The notes below the pieces were generated by a model. That model saw nothing but the letters and a program-made list of their open reading frames with translations. It did no database searches and was not told the DNA's origin. The position numbers were made by a program, and so were the translations under genes. Shown one piece after another: positions 34,594-44,247 of a stretch of DNA of 64,000 nucleotides; within the stretch, counting starts at the first letter, position 1; the number at the start of each line of letters is the position of its first letter. The DNA is taken from NCBI RefSeq assembly GCF_002377945.1, contig NZ_DFQV01000021.1, forward strand, positions 38,376 to 102,375. Reading direction: 5' to 3'. Source of the DNA: Psychrobacter sp. UBA3480. GTDB lineage: Bacteria > Pseudomonadota > Gammaproteobacteria > Pseudomonadales > Moraxellaceae.

Positions 34594-35493
34594 TTAATTC
34601 GCATGAAAGTACTTTTTCAGTACTTCTAGGCAACGAGTGATTTTAGCTGGCTGTTGGTCGCGATTTAAAGTGACCGCATATAGCACAAAGCTTGGTAATT
34701 GATAGCCAGTCAACACTTCTACTAGCTCACCACTCTCAAGCTCTTTCTTAACATCCATCTCTAACATTCTAACCAAACCGTGACCTTCTTTTGCCAACGT
34801 CGTTGCCATAAACACGTTATTGGTATAGATACGTGAGTTCATTTTGACACGCGTCTTCTTACCAGTTTCAGTCTGAATCATATCGATCTGATTGGCATCT
34901 TTCATGATTTCAATACAGATTAATTGATGCTCAGCCAAATCTTTAGGCGTATTTAGCTTACTGTGCTGACGCAAATACTGAGGTGAGGCAACCAGTAATT
35001 GGCGCACATCGGTCAATGGATGACTGCTCAGACTAGAATCATTAATCGATGGGCTCATGCGAATAGCAATATCAATACGCTCATCAATCATATCAATATA
35101 ATGATTATCAGCTAGATAAGTGACACTTAGATCATCATGTGCCGCCATCCAAGTAGAGAGTGCAGGCAATATGTGATTAACACCGAGCTCAGGAGTCGTC
35201 GATACACGCAAACTACCTGCTAGCTCATCACGCAATTGATTGACTTTAATACGCCCTTGCTCCGCTGCACTGACGACATCTTTTGCCGCTTCATAAAAGC
35301 TCTCACCAGCTTCTGTTAAGCTTAGCTTACGAGTTGAGCGATGTAGCAATACCACCCCAAGCTCGTTCTCTAACGAACGAATTTGCTGACTAACTGCACT
35401 GGTTGTAATACCTAGCTCACGTGCTGAGCCACTAAAAGAGCCATGTCCGACCACACTGGCGAACACAGCCATACCGCGTAAATTATCCAACAT
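34594..35493 (-). CDS. LysR-family transcriptional regulator
   Basis: A 299-residue regulator. The N-terminal winged HTH is seen in MRGM-like start LDNLRGMAVFASVVGHGSF, ELGITTSAVSQQIRSLENEL and LLHRSTRKLSLTEAGESF, followed by a periplasmic-binding-protein-like effector domain. The sequence pattern (RMSPSINDSSL, LYAVTLNRDQQPAKITRCLEVL) fits the large group near CrgA/DmlR/AaeR-type LTTRs that often regulate divergent genes; here the divergent partner is not present (dnaX lies upstream on the same strand). Effector and target unknown. The ATG at 35493 has AGGTGAGAAT upstream. Confidence 0.9.
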   Translation of the reverse strand: MLDNLRGMAVFASVVGHGSFSGSARELGITTSAVSQQIRSLENELGVVLLHRSTRKLSLTEAGESFYEAAKDVVSAAEQGRIKVNQLRDELAGSLRVSTTPELGVNHILPALSTWMAAHDDLSVTYLADNHYIDMIDERIDIAIRMSPSINDSSLSSHPLTDVRQLLVASPQYLRQHSKLNTPKDLAEHQLICIEIMKDANQIDMIQTETGKKTRVKMNSRIYTNNVFMATTLAKEGHGLVRMLEMDVKKELESGELVEVLTGYQLPSFVLYAVTLNRDQQPAKITRCLEVLKKYFHAN

Positions 35494-35621
35494 ATTCTCA
35501 CCTAAACGTCATTTCAGTTTTTAATATAACTTAACCATTATAACGACTTTGCACTCATCTTATCGTTATCAAATGGTTCTCTCTTGTTTGATAAATATAT
35601 TTTGACCCGTAATAAAAACAA

Positions 35622-35659
35622 AAATATCAAGGTGATATATTGCTATCACCTTGATATTT
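35622..35659 (-). terminator. Terminator after dnaX
   Basis: AAATATCAAGGTGATA (35622-35637) and TATCACCTTGATATTT (35644-35659) are perfect 16-bp arms with a 6-nt loop. On the minus strand the stem is followed by TTGTTTTTATT. Confidence 0.85.
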
Positions 35660-35726
35660 AATATAAAACTACGTTCAATATATAAATATACTTTTAGACA
35701 TTTTGAGCAAACACTGCTCTAAAATC

Positions 35727-37652
35727 TCAATACAGCTGTACTTTACCCATTTTCCCCTCACCGCGTTCAGTTAAATACTGCATTACTGGTGTTTTTAGTA
35801 ATTTCGTTTCAGCAACGGTTTTCGCTTGCTCTAAACGTTTTTTCTGTCGGCGCTCTGGGGTTTTATCTTCGGTCTGCATGATACTACTATCAATTTTCAA
35901 GTCAATGTCAGCTTGCGTAAATTGCTGTTGTAACTTAGCTGCCAATTGCTGAAAAGTAACCTGCAAATGCTTACTATCAACACTGGTCAAAAACGTGGCC
36001 TTACCATTGCATTGACCAGTCATTGTCCCTTGTCGTGCCAGTGCTAGCTCATCTTGTGCCAATACCTCGCCTTCACGAGCAGTTTGCAACCAGTAGTCCC
36101 ACTTTTCTGGGTTCCACTCGCCTGTCAGTTCTTGAGGTGGACAACGCAGCAACGTACGTGGGTCTTCATCAGAGTGTGCTGTTAACTGAGAATCATTTGC
36201 ACCAGGCTCAACAACTGGTTCAGGCTCAACAACTGGTTCAGGCTCAACAACTGGTTCAGGCTCAACAACTGGTTCAGGCTCAACAACTGGTTCAGGCTCA
36301 ACAACTGGTTCAGGCTCAACAACTGGTTCAGACATAGCACTATTAACTGACTGTGCTAAATTGTCATTACCATCAATACTGCTTTGTAGCTCATCGTGAC
36401 TTGAAGTCTGATAGTCAACACTATAAAGCTCTGGCGGCGGTGCTGACGCTTCATGTGCAATAGCATCTGGAGCTGATGCCGAAGAAACTGGTTTTATAGC
36501 TGGTACTTTTGTAGCAGACCCATCACTATCATAAGTATTGCTCAAGACTTCATCGACTGGTAATGGACGAAACGCCAGCAATCGCAAGATGCACATCTCA
36601 AGCGCTTGCATCGGTGTACTTGCGAGCTTGACACCTTCACGGGCTTGCACAACAATTTCATAATACAGCTGCAAGACATCAGGGTTGATATGCTGAGCTA
36701 GCGTATAAATATCTTTTGCTTGCGCCTCATTAACATTAAGAGCGACCTCAGGCAACAGCTGAGTCAATGCCAACTGATGTAACAGTTCAGCGAGCCCATC
36801 AAACATACTAGTCGCATCGACCATTTGCGCGCGCATTTGCTCAATATGAGCAGCAACCGCAGACTTATCATGATTATAGATATCTGTGATTAGACGCACT
36901 AAGTCAGCAGCATCAATGAGACCAAGCATTGCATTGACAGTCGCATCATCCAGTGCGCCTTGACCAAAAGCAATGGCTTGATCGGTCAATGATAACGCAT
37001 CACGTACAGAACCTTTGGCTGCACTTGCCAATTGCCAAATGGCTGGCTGAGTATAGCCTACCTGCTCTTTAGTCAGGATATTTGCCAAGTGCTCGCTAAG
37101 TAACGTTTGAGGTAATGGGCGCAGAACGAACTGCAAGCAGCGCGAAATAATCGTAATCGGTAGCTTCTGTGGATCAGTCGTCGCTAATAAAAACTTCACA
37201 TGCTCCGGTGGCTCTTCTAACGTTTTAAGTAACGCGTTAAAGCTGTGCGTAGACAGCATATGTACTTCATCAATCAGATAAACCTTATAACGTCCTTGAC
37301 TTGGGGCATAAGGCACATTGTCTAACAGCTCACGCGTGTCTTCGACCTTGGTACGAGAAGCGGCATCAATCTCAATAAGATCAATAAAACGCCCCTGATC
37401 AATAGCAACGCAGTTATCACACACGCCGCAAGGGGTACTGGTAATACCTGTATCACAGTTCAAGCATTTAGATAAAATACGCGCAATCGTCGTCTTACCC
37501 ACACCGCGTGTGCCTGTAAACAGATAGGCATGATGCAGACGATTGTAATCAATCGCATTAATCAACGCTTGAGATACATGCGTCTGCCCAATCAACTCAT
37601 GAAAGTTTTTTGGTCGGTATTTGCGAGCTAAAACTTGATATTGCTGCGTCAT
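35727..37652 (-). CDS. dnaX: DNA polymerase III subunit gamma/tau
   Basis: Clamp-loader ATPase and replisome organiser, 641 residues. Walker A GTRGVGKT (47-54), zinc cysteines 63/66/75/78/81, Walker B with DEVH (128-131), sensor-1 and SRCLQFVLRPL arginine-finger block are present. After the AAA+ core and collar, a flexible linker (about 380-480) contains seven perfect PVVEPE repeats (441-482); the tau-specific C-terminal part follows. I see no A-rich slippery run like E. coli's in a suitable position, so the short gamma product may not be made by frameshifting. The ATG at 37652 (MTQQYQVLARKYRP) matches the family start; an ATG at 37664 is the alternative and neither has a strong ribosome site. 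Confidence 0.96.
   Translation of the reverse strand: MTQQYQVLARKYRPKNFHELIGQTHVSQALINAIDYNRLHHAYLFTGTRGVGKTTIARILSKCLNCDTGITSTPCGVCDNCVAIDQGRFIDLIEIDAASRTKVEDTRELLDNVPYAPSQGRYKVYLIDEVHMLSTHSFNALLKTLEEPPEHVKFLLATTDPQKLPITIISRCLQFVLRPLPQTLLSEHLANILTKEQVGYTQPAIWQLASAAKGSVRDALSLTDQAIAFGQGALDDATVNAMLGLIDAADLVRLITDIYNHDKSAVAAHIEQMRAQMVDATSMFDGLAELLHQLALTQLLPEVALNVNEAQAKDIYTLAQHINPDVLQLYYEIVVQAREGVKLASTPMQALEMCILRLLAFRPLPVDEVLSNTYDSDGSATKVPAIKPVSSASAPDAIAHEASAPPPELYSVDYQTSSHDELQSSIDGNDNLAQSVNSAMSEPVVEPEPVVEPEPVVEPEPVVEPEPVVEPEPVVEPEPVVEPGANDSQLTAHSDEDPRTLLRCPPQELTGEWNPEKWDYWLQTAREGEVLAQDELALARQGTMTGQCNGKATFLTSVDSKHLQVTFQQLAAKLQQQFTQADIDLKIDSSIMQTEDKTPERRQKKRLEQAKTVAETKLLKTPVMQYLTERGEGKMGKVQLY
36203..36328. 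repeat. Perfect 7 x 18-bp minisatellite inside dnaX
   Basis: The unit CAGGCTCAACAACTGGTT (plus strand) is repeated seven times without a mismatch. It encodes PVVEPE in the DnaX linker and, being 18 bp, gains or losses keep the frame. Confidence 0.97.
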
Positions 37653-37721
37653 AAGAAATGCCAATGTAAATAATACAAATATAGAGGGAGCGTCAAACTA
37701 ATGAATCATACTATGTTTAGG

Positions 37722-38984
37722 TTATAACTGAGCTTGAAGTTGGGCCAGTCGGTCATATAAGCGTTGAGTGCTTTCATCAATCAATGAGCCTGCTTGATGA
37801 AAAATATCCAGATAAACCTCAGTGTTTACACTGTCTTCGCACGGCCTAAACTCTACGCCTAGTAAAAATAAATCGTCCATTACTGGCTCTTGTAACTGGA
37901 CGTTGATGTCTGACAATAAATCTTTATAAGAGAGCCTAACATTCTCTGCGCTTAGCGAACTGCTATTGTCTTGCGCATAAAACACCATGAGATAATGGCG
38001 TCCAAATACATGGTAAGAATGCTCATGACGGACATAACCATTCCAGCGCGAGTCTTGATCCATGGTTCTATAAGCTAAGATTTTTTCTACTAGACATGCA
38101 TAGGTATACATTGACTCATCTACCAAAATATCAACCTGATCATTTGGTAAAGGTGTACCAGCTTCATAATAACGCTCAAGCACACTGTTGAATAGCTTGA
38201 ACCACATCCCAGTATTTTTTTGCATCTCAGCCATTAAGGCATCGGCAAACATAGTCTGATTCAGCTCTACTGCTTTAAGTAAGCGTAATTCAACTTGCTC
38301 AATTAACTCGTTGTCAATTAGCTGTTCTTGTACCCTAATCGCTCGTTGATGAAAGTCAGGTGATTGTAGAAACTGTTTAAGCAATGTCGATTCGTTTTGA
38401 AATGATGCAAAGCTAGATAGTTGACGACGATGGAAATCTAAAAAGGTTGTTAAATCACTTGGAGTAACCAACTGATTGAGGATATCAACGAAGTTTTGAT
38501 GACTAAAGACTTGTAGGATACTTTGCTCATCATCTAAGTCTAAAACACAGTCTTCTGCAAAAAACCGACTGCCATATTCGTAGCCAACTGCATAAGATGC
38601 ATGGCCCGATTGATCGTCTTGATGATTGATAGATAATGACGTTAAACCGATAAAATAAACCGCTTTATCAGTTGTCGCGGCACTTCTATCTACAATTAGG
38701 CTATCGTTTTTTTGATAAATCTGAGCGTGGCGTTTGATAAGTTGGTTAACAACTTCTTTTCTCCACTCACGAACTTTAGCATTATCCACTTCTTGCTTAT
38801 TTGCCTGCATCACAACCGTATTGACGAGCAAATAAATAGTAGCGCCAGAAAACTCAAAAACAAAATCATAACCCTGAAAATGATCAGAGTCAGTGATTTT
38901 GTCATCAGGCAACTCATACAATGATAAAAAACATTGCTGAATCATTTTTTGCCATGGCGCATGTGATGCTTGCTGAATATCCAT
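37722..38984 (-). CDS. Hypothetical protein, 420 residues
   Basis: I do not recognise a family. The protein appears soluble: no signal peptide or membrane segment. The N-terminal third contains a beta-rich, possibly NERD/restriction-like-sized region (YDFVFEFSGATIYLLVNTVVM), the middle is predicted helical (ELIEQVELRLLKAVELNQTMFADALMAEM, split by Met/Gln-rich turns), and the last third has HEHSYHVFGRHYLMVFYAQD. Cysteines are few. It sits between lysS and dnaX on the same strand (115 and 69 nt gaps), perhaps within their transcript. The ATG at 38984 has AGAGGTATT upstream. The gene is real by length, composition and ribosome site. Confidence 0.8.
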   Translation of the reverse strand: MDIQQASHAPWQKMIQQCFLSLYELPDDKITDSDHFQGYDFVFEFSGATIYLLVNTVVMQANKQEVDNAKVREWRKEVVNQLIKRHAQIYQKNDSLIVDRSAATTDKAVYFIGLTSLSINHQDDQSGHASYAVGYEYGSRFFAEDCVLDLDDEQSILQVFSHQNFVDILNQLVTPSDLTTFLDFHRRQLSSFASFQNESTLLKQFLQSPDFHQRAIRVQEQLIDNELIEQVELRLLKAVELNQTMFADALMAEMQKNTGMWFKLFNSVLERYYEAGTPLPNDQVDILVDESMYTYACLVEKILAYRTMDQDSRWNGYVRHEHSYHVFGRHYLMVFYAQDNSSSLSAENVRLSYKDLLSDINVQLQEPVMDDLFLLGVEFRPCEDSVNTEVYLDIFHQAGSLIDESTQRLYDRLAQLQAQL

Positions 38985-39099
38985 AATACCTCTATAAACG
39001 ATATTTCACAAAAAAGCTGATACCCATTCTGTGAAAATGAGCAAAAGCTTTTTATGCTGAGTTAAGTATCAGTTTGGATTTATAGCAAGCAAATCCACC

Positions 39100-40638
39100 T
39101 TAGCTGTCTTGTTTGCGGCGCATATGCGGGAATAAGATCACATCACGGATACTAGCAGAATCGGTAAATAGCATTACTAGACGGTCAATACCAATACCCT
39201 CACCGGCTGTCGGTGGCAAACCATAAGACAATGCTTCGATATACTCTTCATCAAAATGCATAGCTTCATCATCGCCCGCATCTTTTTCAGCAACCTGACC
39301 ACGGAAACGCTCGGCTTGGTCTGCTGGGTCATTAAGCTCGCTAAAACCATTGGCCAACTCACGACCACCAACGAACAGCTCAAAGCGATCGGTAATCTCA
39401 GGATTGTCATCACTACGGCGCGCTAGTGGTGAAGTCTCAGCAGGATACTCAGTAATGAACGTTGGCTGACGTAATTGATGCTCAGCCGTTTCTTCAAAAA
39501 TAATTGTCTGTAGTTTACCCACACCAAACACATCTTTGACTTGCTGCTTAAGTGTCGTAGATGCATATTCTGCTAGGTATTCACGATCATTGATACGCGC
39601 CATGTCAAAGTTTTCAGCATATTTTGCAATCGCATCAGACATTGATAGACGAGCAAATGGTGCTTTTAGGCTAATGGCTTCTTCTTGATAGGTCAGCTCT
39701 GTTGTGCCCAACACATCTATTGCTAACTGATTAAACAGACGCTCAGTCAAATCCATCAAGTCATGATAATCAGCGTATGCTTGATAGAACTCAATCATGG
39801 TAAATTCTGGGTTATGACGGGTTGAAACCCCTTCATTACGGAAACTACGGTTAATCTCAAATACTCTCTCAAACCCACCAACAACCAGACGCTTAAGATA
39901 AAGCTCAGGCGCGATACGTAGGTATAAAGGCATGTCTAATGCATTATGATGTGTCTCAAACGGACGGGCTACTGCGCCGCCTGGTATCGGATGCATCATT
40001 GGCGTTTCAACTTCCATAAAACGCTCATTAAGCATAAATTGACGAATACCACTAACGATCTGACTACGAACCATAAAGGTATTGCGAGTCGTCTCATTGG
40101 TCATCAAATCAAGATGACGATTGCGATAGCGCGCTTCTACATCAGCCAAGCCATGGAACTTATTCGGCATTGGACGTAGTGATTTGGTCAATAGCGTAAT
40201 TTCTTCAATATGCACATACAAATCGCCTTTACCTGAGCGACCGATATAGCCTGATACACCAACGATGTCACCCAAATCTAGTGATTTGATGCTCGCACGC
40301 GTCTCCTCATCAAGCTCTTTACGTGCTACATATAACTGAATACGGCCTGTCATATCTTGGATCACGATAAACGAACCACGGTTGAGCATGACTCGACCTG
40401 CCACGTTTACTTGTGTTTTTTCACCATTCGCTGCTTTTTCTTCAATTTCCTGCTTTGAGACACCATCAAAAGCCGTCTGTAAGTCTTGCGCATAATCAGT
40501 GCGTTTGAACGTATTAGGATACGGCTGTTTACCTGAAGCACTGATATCGTCTAGCTTGGCTTGCAGTTGTGCGATTAGCTCGTTAGCATCTTCTACGACT
40601 GGGGTTTGATCTTGGTTCTGATTATTGTGCTTTGACAT
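39100..40638 (-). CDS. lysS: Lysyl-tRNA synthetase, class II
   Basis: Charges tRNA-Lys. 512 residues: an N-terminal OB-fold anticodon-binding domain ([34 protein letters not shown]) and the class II catalytic core with motif 2 [28 protein letters not shown] (in parts: [15 protein letters not shown]) and motif 3 [12 protein letters not shown]. Polar N-terminal extension of about 35 residues. The ATG at 40638 is preceded by TGAGAGTGTT. Likely first gene of a unit with 37722-38984 and dnaX; prfA lies 130 nt upstream on the same strand. Confidence 0.97.
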   Translation of the reverse strand: MSKHNNQNQDQTPVVEDANELIAQLQAKLDDISASGKQPYPNTFKRTDYAQDLQTAFDGVSKQEIEEKAANGEKTQVNVAGRVMLNRGSFIVIQDMTGRIQLYVARKELDEETRASIKSLDLGDIVGVSGYIGRSGKGDLYVHIEEITLLTKSLRPMPNKFHGLADVEARYRNRHLDLMTNETTRNTFMVRSQIVSGIRQFMLNERFMEVETPMMHPIPGGAVARPFETHHNALDMPLYLRIAPELYLKRLVVGGFERVFEINRSFRNEGVSTRHNPEFTMIEFYQAYADYHDLMDLTERLFNQLAIDVLGTTELTYQEEAISLKAPFARLSMSDAIAKYAENFDMARINDREYLAEYASTTLKQQVKDVFGVGKLQTIIFEETAEHQLRQPTFITEYPAETSPLARRSDDNPEITDRFELFVGGRELANGFSELNDPADQAERFRGQVAEKDAGDDEAMHFDEEYIEALSYGLPPTAGEGIGIDRLVMLFTDSASIRDVILFPHMRRKQDS

Positions 40639-40768
40639 AACACTCTCAATATTTTTAGGTAATTAAATGGATAAACGAAAACAGAAAAATTAAATCAATA
40701 CTTATTATTATAAGAACAGACATGGTGATAAAAACGATAAAACTGTTGGTGCTTTTAAAGACTAGCTA

Positions 40769-41860
40769 CTAGTCATTGCCACCGATACTGGCCATCAAAT
40801 CAGCCTGATGCTCACGTAATAGTGCATCAAGAATCTCATCCAAGTCGCCTTCTATAATAGAGTCGAGCTTGTATAAGGTAAGGTTGATACGATGATCGGT
40901 CATACGGCCTTGTGGAAAGTTATAGGTACGGATACGCTCTGAGCGATCGCCACTACCGACCAAGTCACGACGTATAGAGTCCGCCACATCCACCTGTGCT
41001 TGCACTTTGGCTTGTTGAATTTTAGAGACCAGCATTTTCATAGCATGCGCACGGTTTTTGTGTTGGCTACGCTCTTGCTGACACTCTACCACGGTACCCG
41101 TTGGAATATGCGTCAAACGTACAGCAGAGTCAGTCGTGTTAACGTGCTGACCACCCGCGCCACTTGAGCGGAAAGTATCCATCTTGATATCAGCAGGATT
41201 GATATCAACGGTATCATCAATCTCAACTTCTGGCATGACTGCGACCGTACAAGCTGACGTGTGAACACGACCTTGGCTTTCGGTTTCAGGGACACGCTGT
41301 ACACGGTGAGCGCCCGATTCAAACTTTAGACGACCATATACACTGTTGCCAGATACGCGAGTGATGATTTCTTTATAACCACCATGCTCACCTTCATTTG
41401 CAGAGAGCACTTCTAGCGTCCAGCCTTGGCTCTGCGCGTATTTTTGGTACATACGGAACAAATCACCAGAGAAAATCGCTGCTTCATCGCCTCCTGTCCC
41501 GGCACGAATCTCTAAAAATGCTGGTACTTTATCGTTGGGATCTTTTGGTAGCATCATCAGATTAAGCGCTTCTTCCATCTCTACGATGGTATCACGCGCA
41601 CTCTCAATCTCATCGATCATCATCTCTTTCATGTCAGGATCTGTTGCATCGGCTAGCATCGCTTCTGCATCGGCCTGATCCGTTTCTGCACCCACGTAGT
41701 TTTGCCACAGCGTCGTGATCTCCATCAAGTCGCTGTGCTCAACAGACAATTCACGGAACTTATTATTATCACTGATGACACTAGGATCTGATAATAAAGC
41801 GGTGACCTCTTCATAACGGTCTACCATCTGGTCTAAACGCAGGCGTAAGGATTCTTTCAT
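40769..41860 (-). CDS. prfA: Peptide chain release factor 1
   Basis: Terminates translation at UAA/UAG. 363 residues, typical RF1 length. The codon-recognition tripeptide position reads PET (191-193) in [11 protein letters not shown], and the catalytic GGQ is at 236-238 ([11 protein letters not shown]), normally modified by PrmC. No prmC/hemK gene follows here. The start [19 protein letters not shown] is standard; AAAGTCC precedes it, so the ribosome site is weak. Confidence 0.97.
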   Translation of the reverse strand: MKESLRLRLDQMVDRYEEVTALLSDPSVISDNNKFRELSVEHSDLMEITTLWQNYVGAETDQADAEAMLADATDPDMKEMMIDEIESARDTIVEMEEALNLMMLPKDPNDKVPAFLEIRAGTGGDEAAIFSGDLFRMYQKYAQSQGWTLEVLSANEGEHGGYKEIITRVSGNSVYGRLKFESGAHRVQRVPETESQGRVHTSACTVAVMPEVEIDDTVDINPADIKMDTFRSSGAGGQHVNTTDSAVRLTHIPTGTVVECQQERSQHKNRAHAMKMLVSKIQQAKVQAQVDVADSIRRDLVGSGDRSERIRTYNFPQGRMTDHRINLTLYKLDSIIEGDLDEILDALLREHQADLMASIGGND

Positions 41861-42040
41861 AAAAGGACTTTTAATTGGATAAGAGGAATAAGCCCGTGAT
41901 TATAGCAAATTTTTTGGGGTAAATTAAAACCTCTAATCATTCTTGTTGATATTGTCGGTAATCTCGATGTTATCTTCTCAAACATCTCTGTTTATATTTA
42001 GATGTCACGACGTAATTTCAATAGCAAAAACGACAGACAA

Positions 42041-42072
42041 AAAAATAGCTAAGAAGACTCTTAGCTATTTTT
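42041..42072 (-). terminator. Terminator after the KAS III gene
   Basis: AAAAATAGCTAAGA, loop AGAC, TCTTAGCTATTTTT; serves the minus-strand gene ending at 42095 and can also act on the plus strand. Confidence 0.9.
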
Positions 42073-42094
42073 ATCAGGATAGGAAGTTAAAGTA

Positions 42095-43240
42095 TTAGAC
42101 CTTGCGAACTAAGACCGATCCAATAGAGTAACCTGCACCAAATGAGCAAATAACACCCAAATCACCTGATACTAAGTCGTCTTTGTGGCGATGGAATACA
42201 ATCATAGGACTCGCTGAGCTGGTATTGGCAAATTCAGCAATAACACTTGGAGCAATTGATTTATCGGCATCTTTACCGACCACGGTACGTAGAATCAAAT
42301 CCAACATATTGGCATTGGCTTGATGCAACCACATCATCTTAACATCAGATGTTGGGATGTCATTTTCTTGCAAGTGCTCAGTGATAATCTCTGACACTTT
42401 TGGACAGACTTCACGGAATACTTTGTGACCATTTTGCAAAAACAGCTTATCAGTGACAGGTGCTTTGATATCTGGATACATTTCGGTCTGCGCTGCTAGG
42501 TACTCTGAGCGATCCATAAAGCCATATTCATTTTTGATGTTGGTCGAAAACTGAGTAAATAGCTTAGAGTTTAAAATCTCATAACCTTTTGGCGTATCTA
42601 ATTCTTCAACGATAGAAGCGGTCGCCACATCACCGAAGATAAAGTGGCTGTCACGGTTGCGCCAGTTTAGATGGGCTGAGGTAATCTCGACGTTGACCAC
42701 AGCAATACGCTTGGCCAAACCAGAGATGATAGAACCGTGTGCTTGTGACAGACCAAAAGTCGCCGCACTACACGCAACGTTCATATCATAAGCAAAGCCG
42801 CCAATCATACCAATTTCGTTCTGGATCTCGATAGCAACCGCAGGATAAGTACGCTGGAAGTTTGAGCAAGCAAGGATGATACCGTCTAAGTCATTGGCCT
42901 CAAGTCCAGCATCAGCCAAAGCATCTCTAAGTGCTGCTGCACCCATTTCGGCCATTACTGACAACTCTTCGCCCAAGTTACGGTAAGGGATAACTGGCGC
43001 CATGATTTCAGTATTTAAGATACCTTCTTTTTCCATCACATAACGTGATTTGATGCCAGATACTTTTTCGATGAAAGCAGCTGAAGAAGGCTCAAGTGCC
43101 GTCACTGTCTCTGCAGCTATTTCTTCAGCATGTTCGGTATTATAGTTTTCAACATACTGGTTAAATGACTCAACTAGCTCTTCGTTACTAATGCTGTAAG
43201 GTGGAATATAAAGACCAGTGCCTGTGATACAAGTCGTCAT
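42095..43240 (-). CDS. Beta-ketoacyl-ACP synthase III family protein (long form)
   Basis: Claisen condensing enzyme of the FabH family, 381 residues versus about 317 for E. coli FabH. The catalytic triad is visible as Cys157 (NVACSAATF), His306 (WLHQANANM) and Asn339 (FANTSSAS). The extra length includes an acidic insertion near 30-55 and an insert around 240-265. Similar long KAS III enzymes in Pseudomonas use longer acyl-CoA primers, so this may start fatty acid synthesis from beta-oxidation products; that is inference. I withhold the symbol fabH. The ATG at 43240 has AAGGAA 8 nt upstream. Monocistronic with its own terminator. Confidence 0.9.
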   Translation of the reverse strand: MTTCITGTGLYIPPYSISNEELVESFNQYVENYNTEHAEEIAAETVTALEPSSAAFIEKVSGIKSRYVMEKEGILNTEIMAPVIPYRNLGEELSVMAEMGAAALRDALADAGLEANDLDGIILACSNFQRTYPAVAIEIQNEIGMIGGFAYDMNVACSAATFGLSQAHGSIISGLAKRIAVVNVEITSAHLNWRNRDSHFIFGDVATASIVEELDTPKGYEILNSKLFTQFSTNIKNEYGFMDRSEYLAAQTEMYPDIKAPVTDKLFLQNGHKVFREVCPKVSEIITEHLQENDIPTSDVKMMWLHQANANMLDLILRTVVGKDADKSIAPSVIAEFANTSSASPMIVFHRHKDDLVSGDLGVICSFGAGYSIGSVLVRKV

Positions 43241-43536
43241 GATAAGCTTCCTTGTCTACTACTGTGGTGCTTGGAATAAGCATAAAAGTGGAAAAATAAT
43301 AGCCATTCAAATTCAGTGAATAACTGTAAACTTAAAATCAGTGTGTTTATTATGCCTGAATATTATAATTTTTCTAATACTTTGTTACAAATAATCTGTT
43401 TCTTGCCATAAATTAGCAAAGACTGCCGTCCTTTTTCGATAGCTACGTTATAATTAGCATCATTTTATTCTGTACGACTCATCGAACTATCTTAATTATT
43501 CAGAATATTGATACACGCTCATACTTAGGAATGCTC

Positions 43537-44247
43537 ATGGCAGAACTTCTCAACTGGTTATTTGATCAATACGCTGACTACTCTACGATATTCATCATTC
43601 TTGAACTGATTGCCGTTGTCTTCGGCGTAGCAAGTGTCTTACTTGCCAGCAAAACCAATATTTTAGTCTTCCCTATCGGTCTGGTCAGCACTGCTATATT
43701 TGTGTACCTACTGTGGAAGTGGCAACTGTTTGGCGATATGTTCATCAATGCTTACTATACCGTGATGAGCTTGTATGGCTGGATTAACTGGTCAAAGAAC
43801 AAGAAAAACCAGTCTGTTGAGCATAAGCAAGCAGACGCTAATAATGTCCGTATTGAGCATCTGCATGCAGGTGACATCCCTATACTCTCTGCTTTGGCAG
43901 CAGGAACAGTAGCTTTTGTAGGATTGGTTTATTATTTCCGTCCAGTGATTAATAATGGCTTTAGTTTCGATGGTGCGGTACTTGGACTCCATTTATTTAC
44001 TTGGGTCGATTATACTGACATGCTCACTACGGCTTTGTTCTTGATGGCGATGTGGCTCATGGCACGGCGCAAGATTGAGCATTGGATACTCTGGATCATC
44101 GCTGATGCGATATCAGTACCGCTATACTTCTATAAAGGTTTTACTTTTACCGCGCTACAATATGTAGTCTTCACTCTTATCGCAATCTGGGCATACTATG
44201 AATGGCAACGACGCTACCGCGTACAACCTCGAGCAGCATACGCCTAA
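43537..44247 (+). CDS. pnuC: Nicotinamide riboside transporter PnuC
   Basis: Inner-membrane importer of NAD precursors, 236 residues with about seven membrane helices. ILELIAVVFGVASVLLASK and NAYYTVMSLYGWINW are typical PnuC blocks (the WxxW region lines the substrate channel), and DAISVPLYFYKGF is near the C-terminus. Uptake is driven by phosphorylation inside the cell, which the next gene product should supply. I chose the ATG at 43537 because AGGA is 6 nt upstream; the ATG at 43531 directly abuts that site. The next gene starts 50 nt inside this one. Confidence 0.93.
   Translation: MAELLNWLFDQYADYSTIFIILELIAVVFGVASVLLASKTNILVFPIGLVSTAIFVYLLWKWQLFGDMFINAYYTVMSLYGWINWSKNKKNQSVEHKQADANNVRIEHLHAGDIPILSALAAGTVAFVGLVYYFRPVINNGFSFDGAVLGLHLFTWVDYTDMLTTALFLMAMWLMARRKIEHWILWIIADAISVPLYFYKGFTFTALQYVVFTLIAIWAYYEWQRRYRVQPRAAYA

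Noticed and set aside
35830-35850. dnaX slippery sequence (A-run, AGAAAAAACG on the minus strand)
   Set aside because: The run is near the very C-terminus and in the wrong frame for A-AAA-AAG/AAC slippage, so it would not make a gamma form.
36203-36328. CRISPR-like array of 18-bp repeats
   Set aside because: Units abut with no spacers, and they encode an in-frame peptide repeat within dnaX.
36023-36337. Plus-strand ORF of 104 codons with QAQQLV repeats
   Set aside because: It is the antisense shadow of the dnaX minisatellite with no ribosome site.
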